Made by a program: the position numbers and the translations under genes
Source of the DNA: Nageia nagi
Lineage: Eukaryota; Pinophyta
Assembly (NCBI GenBank): GCA_050084985.1
Contig: JBITNC010000001.1
Span: 27,094,001-27,158,000 of the forward strand
Direction: 5' to 3'
Length of the DNA: 64,000 bases
Shown here: positions 11,839-21,759 of the stretch, in pieces
Numbering within the stretch: the stretch's first letter is position 1
How the letters are laid out: each line of letters starts with the position of its first letter
Notes under the pieces: generated by a model
Databases searched by the model: none
The model's input: the letters and a program-made list of their open reading frames with translations, nothing else
Told to the model about the DNA's origin: nothing

Positions 11839-11843
11839 CCACA
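10916..11843 (-). repeat. Dispersed TGGGTATGGCT-like motif
   Basis: On the plus strand AGCCATACCCA or a close variant occurs near 10916, 10948, 11008, 11458, 11605, 11634, 11743 and 11833. Each is usually followed by an A-rich tail. The last copy overlaps the candidate splice donor. This may be a decayed dispersed repeat or chance in biased sequence. Confidence 0.4.
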
Positions 11844-11900
11844 AATTTGCAGATGAGCTTTCCACGGCTGAATTTGGATTTCCGTGTGATGGAATATATT
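11839..11900 (-). other. Candidate untranslated first exon of the DUF962 gene
   Basis: The sequence lies between a TATA-like string at 11928-11939 (minus strand) and a donor-like GTATGTT at 11838. It contains no required coding sequence. The position about 30 bases downstream of the TATA string suits a transcription start near 11900. No transcript evidence is available. Confidence 0.28.
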
Positions 11901-11927
11901 CATTTGCTATATTCCTCAAGGGGGTAT

Positions 11928-11939
11928 ATTTTATATATA
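11928..11939 (-). promoter_or_regulatory. TATA-like box upstream of the DUF962 gene
   Basis: The minus strand reads TATATATAAAAT. It is followed at suitable distance by the candidate first exon. TATA-like strings are common in AT-rich DNA, so the support is positional only. Confidence 0.28.
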
Positions 11940-12586
11940 TTGAAGTTTTGAGAGGAATATATTCTGATGGAACTCGATGCTCTCTTGTGCTTCGATATTA
12001 AATCTTTGGCAATTGTTTCAAGAAAATCTTTAATTCTAATTTGGTTTCCAAAAATCCGGTTGGACCACAAAGACCTTCCCAAAAGCTCCATAACAGGAAA
12101 GGAGAAAGGGTGCTTTACAAACTTGCAAAAGATTTATTTTTTTATTTTTATTAAGATTTTATTAATTTCAGGTAAATGTATTAATAAAAAAATTAGGAGT
12201 TTTTGAAAGGATGTTCAAAATTTTTTACATTTAAAAATAGAGATACATTATTTTATATAAACATATTGGAGAGAAGCAAAATTAAAAAATTAAAAAAAAG
12301 AGAATTGTATAAATAATCCAATATCTATGATAAAAATAATAGTAACAAATGTAGTAAGAATTTTTTGTATATTTTATCCAAACAAAATGAAATATTGTTA
12401 GATTTCCCTATTTTATGGTATTTGCTTCCATAATGGAGATAAGGGGGGCATCGTTGGTACTAGCAGTCGAAGGCCCATTCTTCACCCGCTGTAGAACCCA
12501 CACATAGAATGAATGCTTCGTCTCGTTGCTTCTGTGCCATGAATCGATTAAGCCCGATCAATACGTTCTCTCGAGTTGCTATTCTA

Positions 12587-13169
12587 CGAAAAATTACATA
12601 AATGGCCCTAAAAAAATGGTTATTTACTGAAATGGGCCCCAAAAATTGGTTATTTACTAAAATGCGCTCCACAAATTTTTATTTGCAAAATTGACCTTGT
12701 AGGTCTTCGCCAGCTTCCACCCCTCCTCCACCACCAATCAACTCCACCAACATTTCCTCCTCCTGTGTATGATCCTCTCTACTTTCCACTCTTGATTGTG
12801 GTGGAAGATTGACATATGTTTATCTCATTGGATTACAGATAAATAATCTCACTAAAATCTCTTGGCTACATAACATATCAAACAACAAATAGGGAAAAGA
12901 AGATTTTTTGATGCCATTCCTTGCATATCGATTTGCATTTGATGATAATATGAATGGGAAGAATTGCAAGCATCATATGAACAACATCAATATTAGATAT
13001 ATTAGAAACGGACGATCCTTGGTCTATGTTTTCACCTCCTCCTCCTTGCATTTATTTCAACGTAGCTTTAATCTCCATTGTTTTAATTTGAATTTTGTTG
13101 GAGATTTGAACAAACAATTTTGACTTGCTAGTAAATAACTAATTTTTTGGGGTCATTTATGTAATTTTT
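12587..13169. mobile_element. Mutator-like MITE with about 50-bp terminal inverted repeats
   Basis: The left end (12588 onward, GAAAAATTACATAAATG) is the inverted partner of the right end (CATTTATGTAATTTTTC, ending 13169). The similarity continues inward about 50 bp through a TAGTAAATAAC block. Flanks match in 8 of 10 positions, TGCTATTCTA (12577-12586) versus TAATATTCTA (13170-13179), a length typical of Mutator-like target duplications. The interior lacks a transposase. It has a short internal duplication of a GGTTATTTACT-containing block near the left end. Confidence 0.6.
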
Positions 13170-13189
13170 CTAATATTCTATGTGTATCA

Positions 13190-14160
13190 AATTGATCCAT
13201 CATCATGCTTATATCATATCCTAATTTTATGAAGTCCTTCTCTATGCCATTTGCATATGTATCAAACATGAAGCTAAGGTTATTGTAGTACTTTTGATAC
13301 ATCTTTTTCCTTACTACCTAGACCTCTTTAGCCTTTTGTAGGAGTCCTTTAAATAATGCACTAGGGTACCCTTTCCAAATCTTTGTTTTAGCTAACATTT
13401 TGTTATGAACTTTTTGATGTTGTAGCCATGCTATAGCTTATTGCTTTGGTCTTAATTTAATTTATTTTCTTTGTGTTATGATTTGTTCTTTTTTTTTTCT
13501 CCTTCTTTTGGTGATTTCTCCTTTGATAGTACTTTATTATTCTCATTCCTCATTTCTTAGCATGTTTTATTTTTCCTGCAAAAATAAGCCAACACTTCAC
13601 CTTTGGTGCATCCTCCCTTTCTTGCTCAGTTCCTTTTATTGGTTCTCCTTTAAGTGGTATCTCCTCCATGCATTAGTCCTATGTGTCTTTTATGTTCTTC
13701 ATTTCCTTAGATTTTGATTGATCTTCATCCAACTCAATTATTACTTTGGGTTTTGAGTTTATACTTGCTCTTTCCATCTCTTTTTGGCCTTTGGTTCGAA
13801 TTAATATACCTTATTTTTGAATATCATCTATTTTCTTTAGTTGAATTAACGATTGATGTTCTTCCTTTAATTCTATTGTTTCACTATCTACAACTTTATT
13901 CATTCTTTTTCATTTTCCTCTCCATTGCGAGGGGGTCATTAGTATTCCAATTCTAGCATGTGCTCTAGTTGAAGCTCCTCATTTGCATTTGATGACTTTG
14001 CTTCATTCAGCTTTCCTTTTCCTTTTGCTTTTAGTGACTCTCCCAAAGGAACATCTTCCTCTTCTTCAATTAAGATTCTTATATTTGGGTTGGTCCTAGG
14101 TTGGTTTGTTAAGGCTACATTGTAAACAAGTCTAATTACAATTTTATGCAAAATATATTA
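13190..14160 (-). other. Decayed Lys/Glu-rich coding-like sequence
   Basis: Minus-strand reading gives Lys/Glu-rich pieces with many stops. The clearest are 13939-14151 (70 codons, containing EEEEDVPLGESLKAKGKGK) and a piece near 13190-13400 reading LFKGLLQKAKEV and then SFMFDTYANGIEKDFIKLGY. This fits a degraded gag-like or accessory reading frame of a retroelement. No diagnostic domain was recognised. The Phe/Leu-rich plus-strand frames here are the antisense of it. Confidence 0.35.
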
Positions 14161-15003
14161 TGATATGTTCTATTTGAATTTGTGGATTGACAATTTGATT
14201 GAATACTAAATGAAAAAAAGAAAATTGAAAATGCATTCTATCAATTTAAAGTCGTTTAAGAGACTGAAATAGAATACAAAAACCTCTTTATGTCTACTAT
14301 TCAAGGAAATATACTTCATTACTTATTTTGCTACTTTATGTTATGGATGTAGAAGGCTAGTCCTATGATATCTTGTTCTATATTTTAGAAGTTGGATGTA
14401 TTAATCTCTGAACTTCTAGGCCACCTACACCTTAGTCAGTTTATATTCCTTCTTATCTCCTTTACCACATTCAGTATAAATATAGCTTTGGCTATTTTTG
14501 TTGTGTTGAAAACTACCTCCAGCCCATTAATTATTCATCTTCCTTCATCTCAAGTTCTACCCACTTCAAGGAATAATTGTTGATCAAAACCATTGCATGC
14601 TTACATGAATTATTGTAATCCTCTTTATCATAATATTGTATTCTTTTAGAATTGCACTCTAGGTTGGGGTAACATACTATCATTCTTTTATTTTTTCATT
14701 CTTTTTAGAAAATTCTTTCTATTCTAACTCTCTTTCTTTTAAAATTAAATTTGAGTCTTCTATTAGCCCTAAGATTGAAGAATTCTAGTTGTTATTAAGA
14801 TCCAACTATTGTATGTATAATTTAGCTATTGTATATATATGGGTCCTTGTCTTTGATATTTTTACCTCATAAATTTCTAGCTAAAGATGATTGGGTGTTG
14901 TAACAATTCCCAGGGATTAACCTTAAGTCATATTAACAGTCAAATGGGGCAGGAACTATATCTATAAAAGAATTATGTATAAGAAGAGAAAAGTCTAAAG
15001 AAA
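14161..15003. other. Unassigned stretch
   Basis: AT-rich sequence without supported genes. A TATA-like CTATAAAAG at about 14962-14970 lies just before the 22-bp array and might belong to an LTR. Confidence 0.35.
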
Positions 15004-15138
15004 TGTCCAGGAGTTGTAAATACAATGTTCAAGATTTGTATATATAGTGTCTGGAAGTTGTTAATACAATGTTTAGGAGTTGTAAATATAGTGTTTGAGA
15101 GTTGTAAATATAGTGTTCGAAAGTTTTTGTAAATACAA
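15004..15138. repeat. 22-bp tandem array, six copies
   Basis: Units start at 15004, 15026, 15048, 15070, 15092 and 15114, with a consensus near TGTTCAGGAGTTGTAAATATAG. The last copy is 25 bp. No protein meaning was found. Confidence 0.8.
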
Positions 15139-15182
15139 GTCCAAGTTATGTCCAAGTAATCAACGGGAAGTACCCAAAAGTA

Positions 15183-15632
15183 GATAAAGCCCATCGATTT
15201 TGAGGGATGATGTCAGAACTTTTGGCTAAAATTAGCAGGTCCCAAAATAAGTAATGGTGGGTGATGATTCAAAAAGATCCTAGATAGAGCCCATCAATTT
15301 TGAATGATGATGTTAAAACTTTTGGCTAAAATTAGTGAGTCCTAGAACAAGTAATGGCAGGTGATAATTTAAGATCCTAGATAGAGCCTGTTGATTTTGA
15401 ATGATGATGTCAAAACTTTTGGCTAAAATTAGTAGGTCCTAAAAAAATTAATGGCGGGTGATGATTCAAGAATATCCTAGATAAAGCCTATCAATTTTGA
15501 ATGATGATGTTAGAACTTTTGGCTAAAATCAGCAGGTCTTAAAATAAGTAATGGCAGGTGATGATTCAAGAAGATTCCAGATAGAGCCCATCGATTTTGA
15601 ATGATGATGTCAGAACTTTTGACTAAAATTAG
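15183..15632. repeat. Approximately 100-bp tandem array, 4.5 copies
   Basis: Units begin with GATAGAGCCCATCGATTTTG or a variant at 15183, 15283, 15380, 15480 and 15580, and contain ACTTTTGGCTAAAATTAG. The spacing is 100, 97, 100 and 100 bp. The last copy is cut at about 15632. The arrays here may be the untranslated part of a retroelement. Confidence 0.85.
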
Positions 15633-16093
15633 GTACTAAGAAGAGCCAGTTCATCAACAAAACCTAGAGAAAAGAAATAATACCCACCAAACTAAGGTAA
15701 GAGTAATGGATAAGAAGTAACACCCGGGTCCACTTGATCTTAAGTGTTTGACCCCTAGGGTCCTGATAATGTGTTGAATTTGACTCAATTCCATATAACA
15801 GTGGTAGTTTCTTCTCAAACTAGGTTAATATACTATTTAGAACCCTCCATTACTCTATTCATTTAAGAACTACAATATGGATCATCAATAGTTGCAAAGA
15901 AGTAGATAGCTATCGACATAACATAGTGCTAGATCATATTTATTAGATTGCATACTAGTACTTTTCCAATCCGCTATAGCACCATCTTCAAGCAACTATA
16001 GGACCAAACAAGAAGTAGTCAATGACATGTCAAGAGGATTATGGTTCAATGAATATGATTATTTAGAAAATTCAAATTCCTAGATAGTCATAC
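15633..16093. other. Unassigned stretch
   Basis: No supported coding or repeat feature. It lies between the 100-bp array and a candidate LTR and may be the 3' untranslated region of the same decayed element. Confidence 0.3.
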
Positions 16094-16742
16094 TGTTGGT
16101 ACTTATTCACTGTGCAATCTAACATAATTGTAAAATTTATTGTAAATAGTTTTCTTTGCTTATTTCAATCAAGATGAGTAATTATGTATATTAATGGTAG
16201 ATAAAAACCTAGAAGTCAAAGAGGTTGAACATTCTAGCAAATTTACCTAGGTTTGTAAGATACTTTCATATATGATAATGCAAATAGATAATGCTTTGCC
16301 CTTCTGCAACAAGTGGCTATTTATTGCTTTCATAAATAGTATGTATGAGATTATGTCTTAAGTTATGGTTGTGTATTATGATTACGATATCCCAAGGGTG
16401 AGATAACTCGCTATTCTTAATCTTAGTTATGGATTACTGCCTATGTTGCAATTCTCAGGCTATAAAGTTTTTGTTTTAATTTTAGTTCAATTTGTTAATC
16501 TCTTTCTTGTAACTCTATACCTTTTATCTCTTTCCTATTACTTTTAACCTTCATGATAGATAGGAACCAACCTATAACTTAGAGATTGAGTAGAAAACCA
16601 ACACGAACGCATTCCCACCACCTTTTGCTCTTTCAAGAAACCTACTATTGCATGCAATGGAGAACTTGATCAGCCTAAACCCTTTGAGGTTACATTATAT
16701 TAATAAATAAATATATCCCATACTTCCTGGTATTTCCTAACA
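16094..16742 (+). repeat. Candidate LTR of a decayed element
   Basis: A 649-bp segment starts TGTTGG and ends CCTAACA, forming short inverted ends. It is followed within a few bases by TGGGTGTTTGTGGG, which resembles a degenerate gypsy primer binding site. No partner LTR and no target duplication were found, so it is only a candidate. Confidence 0.35.
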
Positions 16743-17149
16743 TTTTGGGTGTTTGTGGGTTCAGTGAAGATAACTTGCTTTCCTCCCATCTTCATTCCTC
16801 CTCTCTTTTGCTGCAACTTTCTCCTCACTCCAACTTTCTTAGCTTTTTTCCTTTCATGCAAATGGTGTGAGTGGTTGGAGATAAAAGTTGAAGTACTTAT
16901 AATTGATTTGATATTTTTGCATTATAATCCATGTAGATTAATTATTCACCTATCCCATCATATTGATTGGTGTTCCTTTCAAAGCATCTTCAATGAATTC
17001 CTTGTACTTTTCATATCAATTTAATTGATTTGATTTTTAATCATCAGGATAGATACCTTGAAACCTTGCTAAGTTTCAAACACCTTGCTATTTATATTTT
17101 TAATTTATTTTTTCCTTCTCTCTAATTAGATTTTTAACATCATTACAAC
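16743..17149. other. Unassigned leader-like sequence before the minus-strand LINE end
   Basis: A 91-codon frame (16749-17024) is rich in Phe, Leu and Ile and shows no family. The stretch may be the 5' leader of the element whose LTR ends at 16742. Confidence 0.3.
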
Positions 17150-17450
17150 TACATTATTTAGACAAAAATTTACTAATGATATTTTTCTTATCAACTCCCT
17201 CAATATAAGTTGTAAGATTCTTAATCAATCTAACCTTATATAATCTATAAATTTGAAGTGTTTCATTCTTATTATTATAAAAGGTTATCCTATTCCTTTC
17301 CTTCCAAATTTTCTCATATAGATGGGAAAGCATAAGATCCTAGAGAGCCTTTACTCTTTTATTTTTTATCAATAATTCCCATTATAAGATGCATTTTGAA
17401 ATTGCTTTAACCCCACTAAAATGTAATTCCTTTTTACAAAGGAATCAAAT

Positions 17451-17726
17451 TTATTTTGTAAATTGATAGTCCAAAAATATATGTTCTATTGTTTCTTCCT
17501 CATTCAAACAAAGGTTACATATGCTAGGCATTTGGTACCCTTTTTTCTTAATATTTTCCTTGGTAGCTAACTTATTATGGACTAGAATCCACATAAAGAA
17601 TGCAAATTTTGGGATTATGTTCTTATTCCATGCCTTCTTCCAAACTTGTTGATCTTGTATTCTTTGGTTATTATTAATCACTTCCATAGCTTCTTTCACC
17701 TTGTAAGTTCCATCCTTTGTTTTCAT
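17451..17726 (-). pseudogene. LINE reverse transcriptase zinc-binding domain (zf-RVT)
   Basis: An open 91-codon piece contains VWKKAWNKNIIPKFAFFMW, then HNKLATKENIKKKG, then CNLCLNEEETIEHIF. This is the C-terminal zinc-binding domain of plant L1 ORF2 with its C-x2-C and downstream His. It continues in a broken frame to about 17200 with an ERNRITF-like block. It is a fragment of the minus-strand LINE. Confidence 0.8.
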
Positions 17727-18948
17727 CCATATAAGATGATCCTTTTGGTTAAATAGTATCTTTTTCAGCTTTTTGAGCTCTTCTCTAACTTTATTTAATT
17801 ATTCCTTTAGAATTAGTGATAAGTAATAGAACTTGCCAAATGGGATAGAGTTGGTCTCGATTCTATGGGAGGAATCATCAGACTTATTAGCCCATATATC
17901 CACATGCACTAAATAGAAAGCATGCCCATCCAATAGAATGAAAAACATATTTTACCCCATCACATCACTTATGTCTTAACATCCCAACTGCTTCATCACA
18001 ATGGTGGCATGGATGGAAGAGATTCAAATTTGTCCTACTATTAATGAAGATTTTCAAACAACCTATTATTGTGAATTCATGCTTGACTTGATTGAATGTC
18101 CTTAGTTATCTTGAGCATGTTTACGTATCAATTTTGCTTTGTTCGTATCAAAATAATCTATAAGTTTTCATCCTTGATTTGTAATAGCCCAAGTTGTTTC
18201 TTTTTTAACTTTGGATATTTTATGAAAGATTTAGATTTTAACCAAGCATCCTCCCAAATATAAATTGAAACTCTTGAACCTACCTCCTAAGTAATGAATT
18301 TGGTGATGATGTATTTGTTTTTTATTAATCCATTACATAAAGGAAATTCATAAGGTGGGTTTCCTACTCTTGATATTGAGTTATTGTTCTATAGGTATTT
18401 TGCTTGACACACTCTTATACATTCTCTATTTTCTTCTAATGCTAATAGTTTACATAACAATTTATCCCTTAAGGCTTGGCTAACATGGTCTAACTTTCTC
18501 AAATCTAGTCATCCTTTACTTTTTTCTTGTACATATCTTCTCCCATGCCACTAATGTCATTCTCTTTTTCTCAATTCCACTTGCCCATAAAAACCTGTTA
18601 CAAATTTTATCAAATATTTACACTTATAATCACAAGAATTCTAAAAACTACTGCATTATAGATATGCATGCTTTGGAGTGTATACTTGATTAAATTAAGC
18701 TTCCTAGTATAACCTAATACCTTTTCTTTCCATATAGAAAGTTTGTAATTGATATTCTAAATGAAATTGCCCTAATATTTTATTCTAAGCCTTCCTACAA
18801 AGAGTGGCAATCCTAAATATTTTGTTAGGAGGTTATCAATTTGACAACCTAATAACTTGGCTAATCTATTATTTTGTATTTTCACTTGCATTTAGCAATA
18901 AAAAATATTATTTTCTACATATTTGCTTTTTGATGTGAAGATTGCTCT

Positions 18949-20318
18949 CACTACTACATAAAACCCATTTTGTGTTAAGACATGCACGCTAGACCTAAAA
19001 AAATAATGTCCTTAATGTAAATTATGATACATTGAATCAAGATGATGTCATTTTTTTTAAAAAATTTTGATGCTATTTTTGACACTATTTATGACTCAAA
19101 GTGCCTCCTCTATTTATGATGTAATTTGACTTTATTTTTGAATCAATATGAAACTATTTATGAATCTATTTCTGACTTAATTTGATGAAATATGATACTA
19201 TTTATAAAAAAAGAGCCAAATCAAGTGCATGGATTGACAAAAAAAAATCAACCATCCATTTTTTACTAAATTAAATGGTTGAAGTACATAATGCATCTTT
19301 TTATTACTATAAACACAGATGCACCTTGCTCTCTATGCTCATCAATAGGTCTTTAACTCTTGCAGACATGCATCACTCATAATGCCCTTTTAGAGGACAA
19401 AGTCCTTCATTCACTTATCAATCATATCAAACTTCAATTTGGCCTATCCATAAATAAATTTTTGTAAGAAAAACTTATCCACATGTATGTCACCTATGAA
19501 ATTTTAGTGGATTCCCTTGAAGTTTTTGACTATATAAGTGAATGAGACATCTTCTCATGGAATATGATAATTTTAGATCACCAAAGATATGGCTTTCCTT
19601 GATAGCCATTGAAACTTTTTTACCAAATGCAACACATAGTAGCAGTAGTCCAACCAAATTAATTTACGTTTCCCAATGTCCTCAAAGCATGCACTCCAAA
19701 CTAGGAGATTTGCAATTACATGGTTTATACATATATTTAAGGCTCTTTAAAGCAAAATTTTTTCATATGTTATGGTTGTGAATGCCCTCATAGATATATG
19801 TATGCAAAATATGGAAGCATAGATAAGGCACACAAATTATTTAATTGGTATCGATATTATTTTTAGAAATTATGTTAGAATTTACATCAATTTTTTTAAG
19901 AAATAGCATCATATGGTATCAAATAAAATAAAAAATAACTTCAAATTTTTGATGCAAATTCTAACTCAAAGTATCTCTATTTTTGACTCAAATTCTGATT
20001 CAAAGTGCCTTTATTTTTAATGCAAATTTTGATTCAAATTATCTCTATTTTTTATGCAAATTTTGACTGAAAGTGTCTTTTTTTTGACTCAAAGTACCTC
20101 TATATATCATGTAAAGTATCTCTATTTTTGATGCAAATTTTAACTTTAAGTGTCTCTATTTATGACTAAAATTATCTCTATTTTTTATGCAAATGCTAAC
20201 ACAATATTTGTCATATTGTTAGCGATAAATATGGTGCTAGGCCATGGATAAAAAATTGTAAAAGAAAATGTGAAGGTTTTTGATGCACGCTCTAACGAAA
20301 AATCCATTTTTTGTAGTG
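18949..20318. mobile_element. Non-autonomous CACTA DNA transposon (1370 bp)
   Basis: The left end CACTACTACATAAAACCCAT and the reverse complement of the right end CACTACAAAAAATGGATTTT are the inverted CACTA termini. Flanking trinucleotides are TCT (18946-18948) and TCA (20319-20321), a near-perfect 3-bp target duplication. Subterminal regions at about 19050-19205 and 19935-20195 are full of short repeats around TTTTTGATGCAAATTTTGA and TGACTCAAAGT, as expected where CACTA transposases bind. No transposase gene is present; the frame 19542-19781 is not recognised. LINE translation resumes on both sides, so it inserted into the LINE. Confidence 0.8.
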
Positions 20319-20840
20319 TCATTAAACTTGATAATTCTTTTAAATTATTTTACATCATTCATAATTGCCTACCTAATCAAGATTATGTAATACACAAATT
20401 GGTGGGTGATAGAATCATAATTTCTCTTAGGTACTATTCCTTTAAGTAGATATTTATTTTTGATTTTTTTGATAGCCCTCCCCATAGCTTCTGCTATTAT
20501 GATAAAGAGGTATGGTGATATTAGGTAACCTTGTCTGAGTCATCTACTTGAACCAAAGAAGCTAACAACCTCTCCATGAATTAGAATTAAGAATTTCAAT
20601 TTTAAAATACACTTTAAAATCCATTTTAATCCAAATCCAAACTTATTTAAAATCTGATCCATAAATTCCCAATTCACTCTATCATATACTTTCTCCATAT
20701 CCAACTTCAAAATCTAGTTTCTTTCTTTTTTTTGTATAGATAGAATGCAATACTTCATGCATCAAGATGATACCATTTGTTATTTGTATTCTTTGCACAA
20801 AACCATTATATTCTGATGAGATAATGGTTGGTAGTATTTA

Positions 20841-21759
20841 CTTTAGTAAAATGATAAAATGTTTTATTTTTATAGTAGAGATCCAAGTTCAAATTTCAAA
20901 AAAATTTCATGGTTCAATAGTTCCATTCTACATATGCATGGGTAGCTAATGATTCTTGGGAGATTAAAAAAAGGAGATAAAAAAGGTAGCTCTAGTATCT
21001 AATGATAGTCAAGCAATAAATAAATAAAATAGGTAGTTAACGATACTTCAAAGATAATAAAAAGAGATATAAATAAGTATCCAACAATAGTTAAGAGGCT
21101 AAAACACAAGATAAAATGAATAAAGACCTTGACCCTTCCTATGAAAAAAACTTGTATATTTAATTAGAATGATTTTTTTAAATTTTTGAGGAGATTTCAT
21201 ATTTAGTGGATTTAGTACAAAAATTGTAGTTACTTTACAATATATGTATATCAAGGATATTATTACAATTGTATATGAAAGAAACCTACATCTAGTTTGG
21301 TGGTTTACCATCCCAATTGACAATAAAAACACACATACAAGCAAATGACTCAAGTGAGTAAGGTTTTATATATGGATGTAATAAGATAGTTATTGTTTGG
21401 GGTTTACTTATTTAGGCACACAATTAATAACAAAACTAAGTAAAATTATTTATTTATTATTTAATCATTGGTTAGTGTAGTAGTTGTTTGTGGGTTTACC
21501 ACCCAAATTAGTAGCAAACCCAACTAAATATGCATATGAGCAAATGAGGTAAGAAATGTGAGAGAGAAAATAAGATAAGGGTTTATCATAAGGTGAATAA
21601 ATCTATCATCATTACTTACAAATTGATCTTTGTATCAAGCAAACAACTCCATATTGTAGCATCAATTTTTATCAATATGCTATTTATAAAGTTGTTATTA
21701 TGATTTTAACTAACCATAGGATTAATATAAGGGTAGAATAGAGGAACTAGACAAAAGAG
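20841..21759. other. Spacer between two opposed LINEs
   Basis: AT-rich sequence without supported genes. Two blocks resemble each other, around GTTTGGTGGTTTACCATCCC (21295-21320) and GTGGGTTTACCACCCAAATT (21491-21510), each followed by CAATAAAAACACAC- or AGCAAACCCAACT-like wording. They suggest an old local duplication. Confidence 0.35.

Larger units (their letters stand above)
17150..20840 (-). mobile_element. L1-like LINE, minus strand, 5'-truncated and interrupted
   Basis: Minus-strand translation in pieces gives plant L1 ORF2 blocks in the right order. About 20840-20760 resembles GFVxGRQIxDAIILAHEVIHS; near 20735-20675 is ILKLDMEKVYDRVNWEFMDQ. Near 20570-20520 is a block like FFGSSRxLRQGYLISPYLF. 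About 18870-18780 is NNRLAKLLGCQI then KYLGLP, and 18700-18500 is KLNLIKYTLQSM then FLW-like residues. The zinc-binding C-terminal domain follows at 17451-17726. No endonuclease domain is seen, so the 5' part is missing. The YADD active-site block is degraded. A CACTA element at 18949-20318 splits it. The 3' boundary near 17150 is approximate and no poly(A) tail was found. Confidence 0.75.

Noticed and set aside
12460-12672. 70-codon minus-strand frame ending GSTAGEEWAFDC
   Set aside because: Part of it lies within the MITE inverted repeat and the rest has no recognised family; too weak to call a gene or exon.
13478-13956. Phe/Leu-rich plus-strand frames resembling membrane proteins
   Set aside because: They are the antisense of a decayed Lys/Glu-rich minus-strand sequence; the hydrophobicity is a composition effect.
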